Shown here piece by piece: positions 1-12,037 of a stretch of DNA of 64,000 nucleotides. Both the position numbers and the translations under genes were made by a program. Source of the DNA: Aphidius gifuensis (Eukaryota > Arthropoda > Insecta > Hymenoptera > Braconidae). Location: positions 29,544,154 through 29,608,153 of the forward strand of contig NC_057788.1 in the NCBI RefSeq assembly GCF_014905175.1. Reading direction: 5' to 3'. The notes under the pieces are model-generated. The model did no database searches. It was not told the DNA's origin and saw only the letters and a program-made list of their open reading frames with translations. Position 1 is the stretch's first letter. Each line of letters begins with the position of its first letter.

Positions 1-1
1 T

Positions 2-556
2 ATGCCAGAAGTATTATGGAAGGCATATATTGATTTTGAAATATCACAATGTGAACCACAAAATGCTAGAGATTTATTTGAACGTCTTCTAGAAAGAACA
101 TCACATGTTAAAGTATGGATGACATATGCTAAATTTGAATTACAAAATGATATTGTTGAAGAGGGCATTGATAAAGTTGTATTGGCAAGAAGAGTATTTG
201 AAAGAGGAAATACTGCATTAAGAACAAATGGTAATAATGAAAGTCGAGCTTTGTTACTTGAAGCTTGGCTTGAATTTGAAAATGAAAAAGGTGATGAAGA
301 GAGTCGTGCTAAAGTTGCAGCTAAAATTCCAAGAAGAGTTAAAAAGAGAAGGAGACTTGTTGGTGATGATGGCTCTGATGATGGTTGGGAAGAAGTAATT
401 GATTTTATTTTCCCCGAAGATGAATCACAACGACCAAATTTGAAAATTCTTGCTGCTGCTAAAAATTGGATTAAAGCTAAAACAGTATCAACTGAAAAAA
501 TTGAGGAAAAAAATAATGAAAATATTAATCCACAATCTGATGAATTATCAAGTTAA
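2..556 (+). CDS. crn: Crooked neck-like pre-mRNA splicing factor, C-terminal part (partial)
   Basis: The 184 visible residues are the C-terminus of crooked neck (CRNKL1/Syf3/Clf1), a HAT-repeat scaffold of the Prp19-associated spliceosome complex in the nucleus. HAT-type helical repeats with the usual aromatic spacing are visible (LWKAYIDFEI, VWMTYAKFEL, LLLEAWLEFE). A basic stretch (RRVKKRRR) follows, then the conserved acidic tail with DDGWEEVIDFIFPED. The frame is open from the window edge, so the true start lies upstream; the ATG at position 2 is internal. The stop is at 554-556, followed by AATAAATAA-rich sequence suitable for polyadenylation. The next gene, the DPP4-like gene, converges on it from the other strand. 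I am confident of the family from the repeat pattern and tail. Confidence 0.93.
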   Translation: MPEVLWKAYIDFEISQCEPQNARDLFERLLERTSHVKVWMTYAKFELQNDIVEEGIDKVVLARRVFERGNTALRTNGNNESRALLLEAWLEFENEKGDEESRAKVAAKIPRRVKKRRRLVGDDGSDDGWEEVIDFIFPEDESQRPNLKILAAAKNWIKAKTVSTEKIEEKNNENINPQSDELSS

Positions 557-1000
557 ATTTACATATAATTTGTTTTTTAAATTGTCTAGAAAATAAATAA
601 TAATAATAATAATTTTAATAATTTTTTTTTTATTTGAAGGTTGATTTTGAATGAATAAACTTTTAATCTGCTTTTTTTTTTTCTATGCCCATTTTTCAAA
701 TGACATAGATATCTATACTGGATTTCAAAATTGTATTATAGAAATTTTTCGTTTTTGCGAGGTGAGACATTGTATTGAAGTTTTAATTTAAATAATAAAT
801 AAATATTTGTATTTGTTGTTATGAATAGGAAGAATGTAATAAAATAAATACACCAAGTAAAATTACAAAGAAAAGAATATTTATTTCAGTTTAATTGGTT
901 TTTTTTTTTGAATTAAGTAATGAGCCATTAAATTTTCAATTATCGTCATAACAATAATATACAGTTTTTTTTACTAATCTTACAAAGGCAATTTTAATTA
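557..1000. other. Convergent intergenic spacer
   Basis: AT-rich sequence between the 3' ends of crooked neck and the DPP4-like gene. It contains several AATAAA-type sites on both strands that could serve as polyadenylation signals. I see no coding potential or structured RNA. Confidence 0.6.
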
Positions 1001-4000
1001 TTATTCAGGTTTATGTAAACACTCATCAAGAAAATTGAACATTGATAAATACAGATGTTTCCTGAAATTCACAATACCATGATTTTCATTTGTGTATACC
1101 TGAAATAATTTAAAACGGATATTCAAAAAAAAAAAAACATTTACAATATAAATAAATAAATAAACATGATTTAAATTTAAAAAATATATACCTGTTGTCG
1201 AAAAATGATATTGTTTTTTTCTAATTCATTAGCAAGTAATAAAGAATGTTGATAATGTACAATGTCATCAAGAGTACCATGAATTAAATAGTAACTATTT
1301 GATTTGATATTTTTAGCTTTGTTTATAAGTTGTGCTTGCTCATAACCATCATAATTATCATCTAAAGATGGAAGACCCATGTAAGATTCTGTATACTTTG
1401 CGTCTGTGAATTAATAAATTTTTTAAATAATTATTCAGGTCATAGTTAATGAATTTTTAATAAGTAGCTGTTATTTTTTTGTTTACTGTATAATCTCCAA
1501 TCAGTTACTGGAGCAATTGAAATTCCACATTTAAATGTATTTTTATCATCCAATGCCATACTCATACCAGCAGCATATCCCCCATAACTCATTCCCCAAA
1601 TTGCAGTTTTTTTTTCATCAATAAATGGAAATTTATTCTGCAAATATCTGAATTTTTTTTTGTTTTAATAAAAAATAAATGTCATTGCAAAATGACACAT
1701 GTTTCTTTGATTATTATTCATCAATTATCACTTATAAATAATTAAATATTAACCTGGTAACATTAATTTGATCATAAATTTCAACAGTTCCTAAATTTCT
1801 GTATACAGAAAATAGCAATGAATTACTTCTTCTTCCAGATCCACGTCCATCAATTACAGCATAAATAAAATTTTTATTTGTTACTAAATATGTTCCCCAA
1901 TCAACGTTAAATTCCTCAGTAACTTGAAAAGATCCTGGTCCTGCATATCTATTTTAAAAAAGTTTTTAAATAATATAACAAACTTTTTTTTTTATATTTG
2001 AAATTTTATAAATATTTTAAAAATACTTACACATAAATTAAAAGAGGATATTTAATTGAGCCATTTAAATCTGCATCTGGTGGAATGAATAATTTAACAT
2101 CAGCTTCAAAATCATTTGATATAGGTACTTTTAATTTCATCACAATTGGCTGAGCTGTGTCATTCATTAATTTTGCAATTTTAATATTATCATTCCAAGT
2201 CATTATTTTGGTAGAATCATTCTGAAATTTGCAAATGAAATTTTAACATAATACAAAAAAAAACATATATTTAAATTAAATGGTATTGTAAATTAATGGT
2301 TTTTTTTTTTTACAGTATTGTAGATGGAAATATGAGGAACATCAGGACCACCACATTTTAAAACAAATTTTTCTCTTGATGGTGACATTAATGCCTCATT
2401 GTACAAACAAGGTAAGCCCTTATTTTCACTTTTAATATTGCAACTTAGACACTCTGGCCTTGAATTTATATCTAATGTTGATGAACGATAAAATTGTTGT
2501 TGAGATGGATCATCAGCTACTGTTGCAAGATAATATACAAGTGATTTTTCTACATCCCATTCAACAATATTCGTAACAACAAATCTTCCAGATGTCAGAG
2601 GATACATTACAGAATTACCATCAATTTCATTAATCTTCACCATCACCAAATGATTCCAATAATCATTATCAAATTGTTTTTGTGGTAAAATTATTAAAAA
2701 TTCAGTTGCATTGTTGTTAAAATATGGATAAGTACTTGAGCTTATCCAGCCATTTTTTTGCACAATTTTAAACACCTTTATTAAAAATAAATAAATTGCA
2801 TTAAAAATAATTTATTGATGTTAATTAAATTTTGAAAAGAAAAATACTATGAAATACAAACCGTTTTGTCAATTGATTTTTCAATATTATGAGTTACAAC
2901 ATAGAGTTCATTTCGAATTCTATTACTCCAACTAACTATAATAATATTATCATTTGGTAAATCAATACTATAAAATATTGTATTATTATTTGTAAGTCCA
3001 GATGGTTGTTTTATTCTAATTGGCTCGATTTTTGTTCCATAATTTTCAGCCACTAATTGTAAATCAACATAAAATATGCCTGATATTGACATCATACTCC
3101 CTGCCTACAATTAATTATTTAATATAATTATTTTAATAATTTAAGAAGTAAAAAAATTGCATAGAAAAATTTATTCTACCTGTGAATAGCGGTATGAATT
3201 TAATCGTAGATATTGATATGATAAATTATCACTTATATTTCCATAAACTGGAATATCAATTATTCCAACGTTTGAATCATCATAGGATCCAAATGCCATA
3301 AATTTACCACTTGGTGAAAACGATATTGCTGGAAGCCATGAACCTAAAATATATTATTCATTTTTATACTATTATTTTAGTTTAAATCATGCAAGTTATT
3401 ATGAACTTACCAGCCTCTTTTGAATTGCTTACACCATTGTAAATCAAATTTTCAACACCATTTTTTGTTATTTGATAAAAACCTTCTTGTTCAATTTCTG
3501 GACGATAAAATATATTATTTTTATGAACAACTACTATTCCATTTCCTTTTGGTGCCCATTCTGCATACTGATGAATCGATGAATTATCGACAATTAACAA
3601 TCTTTCATCGCTAATTATAGAAAAAAAAATATAAATAAGTTGAAAAAAATTTTAATGTGATACAAACAATAAAAAAATATACTTACAGTGTTGTTAAATT
3701 AACAACTCGATATTCAAATGAAGTCATTGTTTTAAATGTCTATGAAAAAAAAAAAAAAAAAACATTTAATAAATACAATTTTATATAATAAATTAATATG
3801 TTTTTAAAAATTTAATATTTTAAACTTACACCCTTTACTCCTTTTGATAGTAATAGGTATGATTGATCTGCTGAAACTACGTAATTATCATAGTAGACAA
3901 GTTTATTTATCTAAAAATAAAAAATACATAATAATAATAAATAAATATATAAAATTACTTATTAATTGAAATAAATTTAAAAATACAAATAAATGACCAA

Positions 4001-4516
4001 TAAATTTTTTTATCAATTTAGTACATTTTTATATACAGACGATTGATCAACATCAATTTTATAACTCATACAGCTCCAATTTTCATGTTTGAACAATATT
4101 TCATTGTCTGAAAAAAAAAAAAAATAAAAAAGACATCAACGATAAATAAAAGGGAAAATGTGTTTATTTATTTTAATTGATACGAACCATTGATCCAGGT
4201 ACCATTGAATGAGTCAGTCCAAAATTCACCATGAAGAAAATTATCCAATGTAATAGTTGATTTTTTTGATTCAACTAAAATTGTATTGTCATTGAAATAA
4301 AATAGTATTAAAATTCCAATTATTAAATTTTTTATAATATATGCTAAATTTATTTTTTCCATCTGAAAAAAAAATAAATACAAACCACATAATTAATATA
4401 TTTTAATTTCTAAATATTTGATTTAAAAAAAATTATAATTACTCAATAATTAGTTGAATAAAGAAAATATAAATCTATTGAAATATACTTACCATAAATT
4501 TATTTTTTTGTTGCAT
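1001..4516 (-). CDS. Venom-type dipeptidyl peptidase 4-like S9 protein (multi-exon)
   Basis: Prolyl oligopeptidase family S9B, the family of DPP4 and insect venom DPP4. Exon 1 (4493-4516) starts MQQKNKFM and joins exon 2 (4188-4362), giving a hydrophobic N-terminal signal or anchor (YIIKNLIIGILILFYF). A propeller region follows across many short exons, then the alpha/beta-hydrolase domain. The catalytic Ser is in WGMSYGGY (about 1580), the Asp in HGTLDDIVHYQHS (about 1260) and the His in YTNENHGI (about 1080). VYAGP, which carries the oxyanion Tyr, and IDGRGSG are also present. Oddities: the DWVYEEE segment that binds the substrate N-terminus is replaced by NGVSNSKEAGSW, and the Asn of the DDNVH motif is Ile. 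Junctions checked are in frame and no internal stop was seen. The stop is TAA at 1001-1003 after DECLHKPE. Family certain; dipeptidyl peptidase activity doubtful. Confidence 0.88.
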
Positions 4517-5101
4517 TTTTTTCATAAAAATACAAAAAAAAAAAAACCAAGTATTACGGGATGATATTCACAAGACTGTGTAAAAGACAAGTGCTTGAAA
4601 CAACCGGTTGACGTATACTGATGGTAATTAGAATATAATCAAAAACTGGAAGGATAGTTTTTACATAACTTTTATTTTATTATTAGAAAAATATGATTTA
4701 ATATTTTACCAATCAACAGACACATTACAAACCTCATGACTTCGAAACAATGTCGATCAAACACGAAATGAAAATTGATTGGTTGACTAATTAACTACTG
4801 TTGGTGACGGGGTGAAAAGATAAAAAAAGAAAATCAACGAAAATAGCTATATAATTAACTAAAAATATATGACCCATAAGTTAAGATTCACCTGTTATAT
4901 TTGAAAAGAATAAATAAATTAATATTAAAGTTAATAACAGAAACAAAAAATAGAAAAACTATTCTTAGTAAATGATAGAAAAAAAAAAAATAAATCTAAC
5001 AAGAAGTAGAAAAAAAGCCAGTTTATTTTCGTGTATAATATTCATTTCAATAATCAATTAATCGTTTTTTAAATAAATTTATTGAATTATTCATACTTTT
5101 T
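4517..5101. other. Spacer between DPP4-like gene and first M12B gene, with an inverted copy elsewhere
   Basis: This holds the 5' region of the DPP4-like gene and the 3' flank of the first M12B gene. It has no reading frame of note. Parts of it reappear in inverted orientation at roughly 10100-10380, for example the stretch containing CATATATTTTTAGTTAAT and the block around CCCGTCAC. This ties it to the relic described at 9763-10468. Confidence 0.6.
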
Positions 5102-7029
5102 TTATGTTGATAAAACACACTTTCCATAATGGCAACGCTGAAAATTTAAATGATATAATTAGTTAATTCAATGATTAAATTTTTTTAATTGAAAATTATT
5201 TGCCGAATTATTACCTTATCACTTTTACACCATGAACCTTCAGGGGCAGGTCCCCAGCTTTTAAGCATACATCGATCTTGCACGTCACGACAAACCATAT
5301 CAACGCAGTAATTAACTTCATAATCATCTAACTATAAAATAATTTTTATAGTATTTAAATATTTTTTTATTTTCATAGTAATTATTACAAAACTTACATA
5401 ACAAGCTCCAAAAATTCCTGTTAATTTTTCACAGTAATCATCCAAAGACAATACTTGTCCTGGTAACCAATGATTTGTTAAATTTATTTTAAGATTATGT
5501 GGCTTGTTGAAAAGACACGTTGGATTATTAAATCTGAAATTTATATTATAAATTTGTTCAAGTTGAATTATTGTAAAGATATAAAAATAAATAAACCAAC
5601 TTTGATTGAGAATATGATAATAATGATGATGATAATGATGGTTTTTTATTTAAAAAATTATGAATATTTTTAATGCTGCAGTTGGACCAGTTGAATTTAA
5701 AAGGTGCATCAAATGTATTCTTGGAACTCATGATGAATCCATCATTGGAATCGCATGACTCTGCACCAGGTGAACCATCTTCAACTGCACCCAATCTTAA
5801 AAGATAATTTTTTATTAATTTTATCATCATCATGATGTGATTTGTTTTTTTATTTATTATTTTAAATATATATTTAATTGTAATTTTACAACAACATACA
5901 ATTCGCCAATGAGAGAAATTGTTTTTCTAATTCCTCGATAAGTTTCTCCATCATCTTGTACAATCGCCACTGATTTATCAAGTTTTTGTTCATCATCAGC
6001 TAAACATGCTCCTCCTGGAAATGTTTTACCTATTTAAAAAAAAAATAGCAGCTAATTTAATAAATGAATTATTTTTTATTTATTATTCAATAATTTTATT
6101 AAATATATATTGCAATTTACAATGAACATTATAAGCTTATTAACTCACCAGTTACATAATACTTTTTCGAATTTTTAAAAGTATATAAATTACTCCTGAT
6201 AAAAAAAAAAAAAAAATGTATTATAATCATTGACAATTTTAATTTAATGTATAAGTGTTTTTTTATAAAAATACTTGCTGTGTAAAAACAAAAAAAAAAT
6301 CATGCCGTAATTTTTTTTTTTTATCATAAACAAATTTACTAATTTTTCTAAGAATTTTATCGACATTGATTTCATCATGATGATTATATTTATCAGTATT
6401 ACTAAATGATACAATTTTTTCTTTGGACTTCTTCTGTAAATTAAAATTACCAAATTTTTTAAAATATAAAATAATCTTTTAAAAGATAAAAAATTTATTT
6501 GTTTATTAAAATTTATTTACCTCTTTTAAATGACCAATTTCAAAAAGATTGATACGAACATTTGGCTTTTTTAAAAGTTGAAAATACCTATCGACTGTTT
6601 TAAAAAATGAAAGATAATATTCAACTGCAGTTATAGCAGAATTGTTATGTAGCCTAAATAAAAATAATAATTAAAATCAATGAATAATAAAATCTTTAGT
6701 GAAAATAAAATAAATTAAAATTACTTATAGGTATCTTCATCAAAAGCACAATATATTTCTATGAATACAGTTTCAGGTGTTGAATAAAATAGTTCATTAG
6801 TCACAACTGAAAAAAAAAAAAGACAGGCAATTATAAAAATAAAGAAATCTTTTAAAAATAAAAATGAATAAATAAATATAATTTTAAACAATTAATAATT
6901 ATAATATGATCGTATAAATAACTCACATGATTTTTCTAAGATTTTTTGTGATGATGGAATAAAAGGAAGTCTGCCAGCACAATTAATTGTTGTGTAAATA
7001 AATAATTGAAAAAATATAATTTTCAGCAT
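5102..7029 (-). CDS. Reprolysin-like (M12B) secreted protein 1, active site lost
   Basis: Secreted ADAM/reprolysin-like protein resembling venom metalloproteinases. It begins at ATG 7029 with a signal peptide (MLKIIFFQLFIYTTINC). The catalytic-type domain is spread over short exons (VFIEIYCAFDEDTY; YYLSFFKTVDRYFQLLKKP; GGACLADDEQ; SVAIVQDDGETYRG). The zinc site HExxHxxGxxHD should follow here, but splicing gives SLIGELLGAVED. All three His and the catalytic Glu are gone, while the Gly and Asp remain. The Met-turn (CDSNDGFIMSS) is kept. A Cys-rich tail follows (GSWCKSDK, then RCHYGKCVLST and the stop at 5102-5104). The 5' half of the gene is less certain because exons are tiny. It is probably a pseudoenzyme: no stop or frameshift was seen, so the protein is likely made. 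Confidence 0.8.
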
Positions 7030-7653
7030 TTTAATTAATATAAAAAATATATTTTTAAATAATACATAAACTTTTTATCAACTAATTCAAGCTTTTTTTT
7101 TATTCTAACTGAATCGAAAACTATCAATGAATTTAAATGTTTTTTTTTTTATTTACACAGCATACACAGCCAACTTTGAGGAAAAAAAAAACTAAATTTT
7201 ATACGACGACGTGTAAAAGTAGTAAGACTAAATATAAATTGATAAATTTTTAAATTTAGTTTTAATTTATGAATAAATTATAACACTTGAATTAATTTTA
7301 GCACAATATTGAATGAAAGTAAACATGAATTTTTATCAGTTACGCATTTAAAAACTATTTACTTATTTATTAATTTTATTTTCCAGATATATGCCAAGTA
7401 TATTTTATTTATGAAATGACATTGTCAGCTGTGTTATTAAAACATTTGGATAAATAAATAACATGATAGACAAGTTTAGGTCAATAAATTATCATCAGGG
7501 ATAATTAAAAAAAATGAAAAAAGTAAATAATAAACGTCGACAATTGAAATTTAATAAAGAATATAATAAGAATCAAATTTTATTTATTGGTACATGAAAT
7601 AATACATGATAATTTATGTATTTTAAAAAAATTTATGACATTAGATTTTTAAA
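7030..7653. other. Spacer between the two M12B genes
   Basis: AT-rich region holding the promoter side of the first M12B gene and the 3' flank of the second. I found no extra exon, and no clear TATA/initiator pair. Confidence 0.5.
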
Positions 7654-9606
7654 TTAAATTATATCTAATGGTGATGATTTATTTTCAATGGATGTTGTAT
7701 TAAAATCATCATCGTCTGGTGTTGTATCTTGAAATGGAAATGGAACACACTGTCCCTGATGGCAACGCTAAAAAATTAAAATAATAAATGATAGTAAAAT
7801 AAATTTAAAAAAATAATAAATTTATAGTGTCATTGATAAACTATTATAATTAAATTAATAAATTTATGAATTACCTTGTCAGGATCAGTATGGCACCATG
7901 ATCCTTCAAGAGCTGGACCCCAATTTATTTGTGTACATTGATCATACATATCGCGACAAAGCATACTAGCGCAGTGACTAACTTGGTATTGCTGTGATTG
8001 TTAACATAAATATTATATTTAAAATTTTATTTACATTCAGTTGTATATTTATTAAATAACTTACATGACAAACTCCAAAATTTCCTGTTAATTTTTTACA
8101 GTAATGATTTAAAGACAATACTTGTCCTGGTAACCAATGATTTGTTAAATTTATTTTAAGATTATGTGGCTTGTTGAAAAGACACGTTGGATTATTAAAT
8201 CTGAAATTTATATTATAAATTTTTTCAAGTTGAATTATTGTAAAGAGATTAAAATAAATAAACCAACTTTGATTGAGAATATGATGATGATGATGATAAT
8301 AATGATGGTTTGTTATTTAAAAAATTATGAATATTTTTAATGCTGCAGTTGGACCAGTTGAATTTAAAAGGTGCATCAAATGTATTCTTGGAACTCATGA
8401 TGAATCCATCATTGGAATCGCATGAACCATCCTCCACTGCACCCAATCTTAAAAGATAATTTTTTATTAATTTTATCATCATCATGATGTGATTTGTTTT
8501 TTTATTTATTATTTTAAATATATATTTAATTGTAATTTTACAACAACATACAATTCGCCAATGAGAGAAATTGTTTTTCTAATTCCTCGATAGGTTTCTC
8601 CATCATCTTGTACAATCGCCACTGATTTAGAAATTCGTTTTTCATGATCAGTTGAGCATGCTCCTCCTGTAAACGTTTTACCTATTTAAAAAAAAAAATT
8701 ATATTTATAAGTAAATTTATATTTCATTCAACAATAGAAATAAAAAAAAAATTTAATATACCAGTTACTTGATGAAAGACATCATCACTCGTAATGTCGA
8801 ACAAATTGTAACTAAATTATTATAAAAATTATTTAATATTAAAACTTGTAAATTTATTTTTGAATTGCGAACAAAAATTAAATGTTTACTTGGTGATAAA
8901 AACAGCGATATCATGATGAGGATAATTGAAAAGAAATTCATTTTCATACTTGGTATATACTTGAAAATACTTGAAATCCTCCATTCTTTTTAAAATATTA
9001 GAAACGTTCATTACACTTGTTTTATTCTGTAATTTTTTGAATATTAAAACTTATAATAAATATATAGACATTAATTAATATATTAATTACCCTCAAAATT
9101 ATAACATCAGTAAGAATTATTTGTACACGTGGTTTTTCCAATAATCGAAAATATTGATCTACAGCTTTCCAAAAACTCATGTAATAATCTCGTGTATACC
9201 CATAATTTTTTCCCTGAAGTCTGAAAAAAAATTCAAACAGTAAAAATAATTAAATATTTTTTTAAATTATCATTATTTAAAAAGAAAAAAAATTACTCAT
9301 ATGTTGAATAATCCACAATACAAAGTACTTCGAGATAAACAGTGTTGGGTGTTTCAAAGAGTTCAACACGTTCATAATTTTCTAAATAAATAAAAATTAA
9401 AAAAATTTAAATTATCAATGACAATATTATAAATATAATTATGATTTTAAAAAATTAATAATTAATTAATAATTGATTAGCTTACTTGCAGTATTTTTTG
9501 AAGACGTTTGGTTGGTTGATATGGGAAAAATTGACAATGAATTGACTAAAAAATTACCCATCATCATTGACAACAAAAATGCAGATGTAAAAATATTCAT
9601 GGCCAT
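7654..9606 (-). CDS. Reprolysin-like (M12B) secreted protein 2, active site lost
   Basis: Tandem paralogue of the gene at 5102-7029. Exon 1 (9486-9606) encodes MAMNIFTSAFLLSMMMG, a signal peptide. Later exons read VYLEVLCIVDYSTYE, DYYMSFWKAVDQYFRLLEKP, NYPHHDIAVFI, TGKTFTGGACS and SVAIVQDDGETYRG. The region homologous to the zinc motif is SLIGELLGAVED, identical to copy 1, and the Met-turn CDSNDGFIMSS follows. The Cys-rich tail (EGSWCHTDPDK, RCHQGQC) continues into a copy-specific acidic end (TTPDDDDFNTTS) before the stop at 7654-7656. It differs from copy 1 in its ends, but the middle (about 8110-8640) is nearly identical, introns included. M12B affinity rests on the GGAC segment, the Met-turn and the Cys pattern. 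Loss of zinc ligands argues against protease activity. Confidence 0.82.
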
Positions 9607-9762
9607 GATTTCATCAACTCTGATCGGATGAGACTATTTTACGAATAACGAGATTAGTATTTCAAGGCGATTGATAATAATTTTTTTTTTTTTTTATTCG
9701 TCTTCACAACCCCAGGCGATAGATTATATATAAAATTAATATATCTATTTGTTTTTTTCAAG

Positions 9763-10175
9763 GTTGAAATTTATATAATATAAAATCTAGGTCATTTGAT
9801 AAATGATACAATAATTGGCAAGTCTGGAATATATATTGATATATGGTTTGTTGTGATGAGCATGATCGATGTATGCTCAAAAGCTCGGAACATGCTCTTG
9901 AAGGTTTATGGTGAAAAGTGATATGGTAATAATTCAGCAAATAATTTTCAATTAAAAAAATTACGGTATAAAGATTTTTTCTATTAAATCATATTAGTAA
10001 TTTAATTATTAAATTAACTAATTTTGCCATTTAAATTTTCAGTGTTGTCTTTATGGAGAGTGTGTTTTATCAATATGAAAAAAAGTATTGATAATTTAAT
10101 AAATTTATTTATTTAAAAAACGATTAATTGATTATTGACATGAATATTATATACAAAAATATAAAGTGGCTTTTT
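9763..10175 (+). pseudogene. Inverted relic of the M12B gene 3' end
   Basis: Lies on the opposite strand to the M12B genes but closely matches the last two exons of the first one, the intron between them and its 3' flank. The stretch GATCGATGTATGCTCAAAAG corresponds to the DRCMLKS codons. The Trp-Cys codons that follow have become TGG-TGA, a premature stop. The last exon survives as TGTTGTCTTTATGGAGAGTG. The flank includes AACGATTAATTGATTATTGA, as at 5045-5075 in reverse. No start or upstream exons remain. Confidence 0.75.
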
Positions 10176-10379
10176 TTCTACTCTTTGTTATCTGTATTTT
10201 TTTGTTTTTCATCATTTAGTAGAAATTATTTATTTATTTTTTTTTATTGTTTAACTATACATACGTACGACTCATAACTTTTCATATATTTTTAGTTAAT
10301 AATTTGTTATTTTTGATTTTTTGCATTGTTTATTTTTTTATCCCGTCACTAATATTAATCAACACAATAATGGTAAACC

Positions 10380-10468
10380 GATTAATTCAAGACGTTGTAC
10401 ATTATCAACATTCTTTATTACTTGCTAATGAACAATATTCTTTTCCGACAAAAGTTATCTATTTTTAA
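10380..10468 (+). pseudogene. Inverted relic of the DPP4-like C-terminal exon
   Basis: Encodes DVVHYQHSLLLANE followed by a short decayed end. This matches DDIVHYQHSLLLANE in the DPP4-like gene, but on the other strand. There is no Ser exon, no His exon and no start. It sits just downstream of the M12B relic, with the sequence between their sources collapsed. It is a remnant of one inverted duplication rather than a gene. Confidence 0.75.
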
Positions 10469-10489
10469 AATTTAAATGATATACATTTA

Positions 10490-11860
10490 TCTATATTTAT
10501 GAATAAATATTCTTTTCTCTGTAATTATAATATCGTTGTATTTATTTTTTTTTCAAAATTAATACACTCTTTATATATGAATACATAATAGAAAATTCAA
10601 ACAAATTACGTGTGCATGCCATTTTTTTATATCCAAAAATTGAATATTTTCATGTTAATTGGATTTTAAAAAAATATGTAAATAAATAATAATTTCAATG
10701 AAAGTTAATTTGAAAATGAAAGTTTAAATTATGTGATGTGAAATACATTTGCATTATAGTTTTAATGTTTATTGAAAAGACAAGAAAAAACTTGGTGTGA
10801 TTTAAAAAATTAGATATAATGTTTTTATAAATAAACTCGAATGTTATCAAGAAATCCAATGTCATTAATAATTTTATTTTGGTTTCTCTGGCTACGTAAC
10901 AAATGCCGCATCAGACAATATTAAATAAAATCTAAAATACTTTTATTATTGATATACATATGTATGTATAGGCATGAATTAAATCATCAATCATATTTTT
11001 CAGTTTATATTTTTGATGGAATAATTTTTTTTCCAATGCAGTATAGCTGGAAATAATTTTAATTAGATTTTATGTGATCCGATGAAACTTAAAACATTAA
11101 ATGATATAAATATTTTAAAATAAAAATCCAATATCATTAGACCGAGTCGTTTATTATTTTTATTTTTAGATTCTCACGAAGAATATTATCAATTTGCCTG
11201 ATTATGTGACTTATATCACATGTATCTTGAAATATTTTTTTTATATAAACTAAAATTATATTATTTCATTTTAAAAATTAAAAAAACAATAAATAAAAAA
11301 TTTGGTAAATATTACTATCAAAGTACTCGCCAATTTTCAATGCTTTTTTCAAGAAATTCAGTTATTTAACATTTCTCTCCGATATGATATTATTTCATAT
11401 GCTTTAGTGTAATATAAATTAATTCAGGGTAATTTTAAACATCTCAAGAATTTTTTTTTATTAAAATTAAACAATTATTGCTAAATAAACTTATTTTTTT
11501 TTATTATATTTTTTGTCAAATGAAGAAAAAAAAAAAATGATAACCTACTGAAGTAATTAAGAATTCTATTTCTGTAAATATTTTTTTCCACACGATACCA
11601 ATATTAGTTTACGTGATTAATTAATTTCTTTTATTATATATATAGTTGGAATGATTTTAAAACAAAATTTGATTCGTTGAGCTTCGAAGATGATTGACTT
11701 TAAAAGGATCGGGTGATTTATAAATCAGCCAATAGCATCATTAATAGCATCGGATGATTTTTTTTTTCATAATAGAAATAATAAAATTTACCAACTCTCG
11801 CTTAATTCTCCCCTTTTCTTGTTTATTATATAATTTATTTATTGCCTAATCAAGTTGAAA
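10490..11860. other. Orphan 3' flank and upstream region of cadherin-like copy 1
   Basis: Positions 10500-10620 match the sequence that normally follows a cadherin-like gene (compare 18357-18490), yet no such gene precedes it. It is probably the 3' flank of a deleted copy. From about 10620 to 11860 the sequence matches the upstream region of copy 4 (22060-23370), and from about 11300 also that of copy 2. No coding exon was found. Confidence 0.6.
10888..11222. repeat. Degenerate TACGTGAC module, two copies
   Basis: Two instances of a dispersed module: GGCTACGTAACAAATGCCGC near 10890 and GATTATGTGACTTATATCAC near 11200. Further instances occur upstream of every cadherin-like gene in this window. 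Confidence 0.55.
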
Positions 11861-11867
11861 AAACACC

Positions 11868-11875
11868 TATAAAAG
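11868..11875 (+). promoter_or_regulatory. TATA box of cadherin-like copy 1
   Basis: TATAAAAG inside ACACCTATAAAAGCTGAAAC, 170 bases before the start codon. It is conserved at the same distance in copies 2 and 4. A TCAGTT initiator-like site lies 44 bases downstream (11912), somewhat far for a TATA-driven start, so the exact start site is uncertain. Confidence 0.7.
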
Positions 11876-12037
11876 CTGAAACAAAACGTTGAAATTTACC
11901 TTTCTTGTGTCTCAGTTGCGGCACAAGACTACATCGTTTCTTTATAATTTCAACGCGGCAACAAGTCTTCAAAGTCGATCGACTGAACTAAAAATCATAA
12001 ATTAACCAGATTGATATTTTTTATAATTAAATAAAAA

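Noticed and set aside
10247..10468. 73-residue open frame as a small gene
   Set aside because: Its second half matches the DPP4-like C-terminal exon and the first half is spacer sequence. It is a relic of the inverted duplication.
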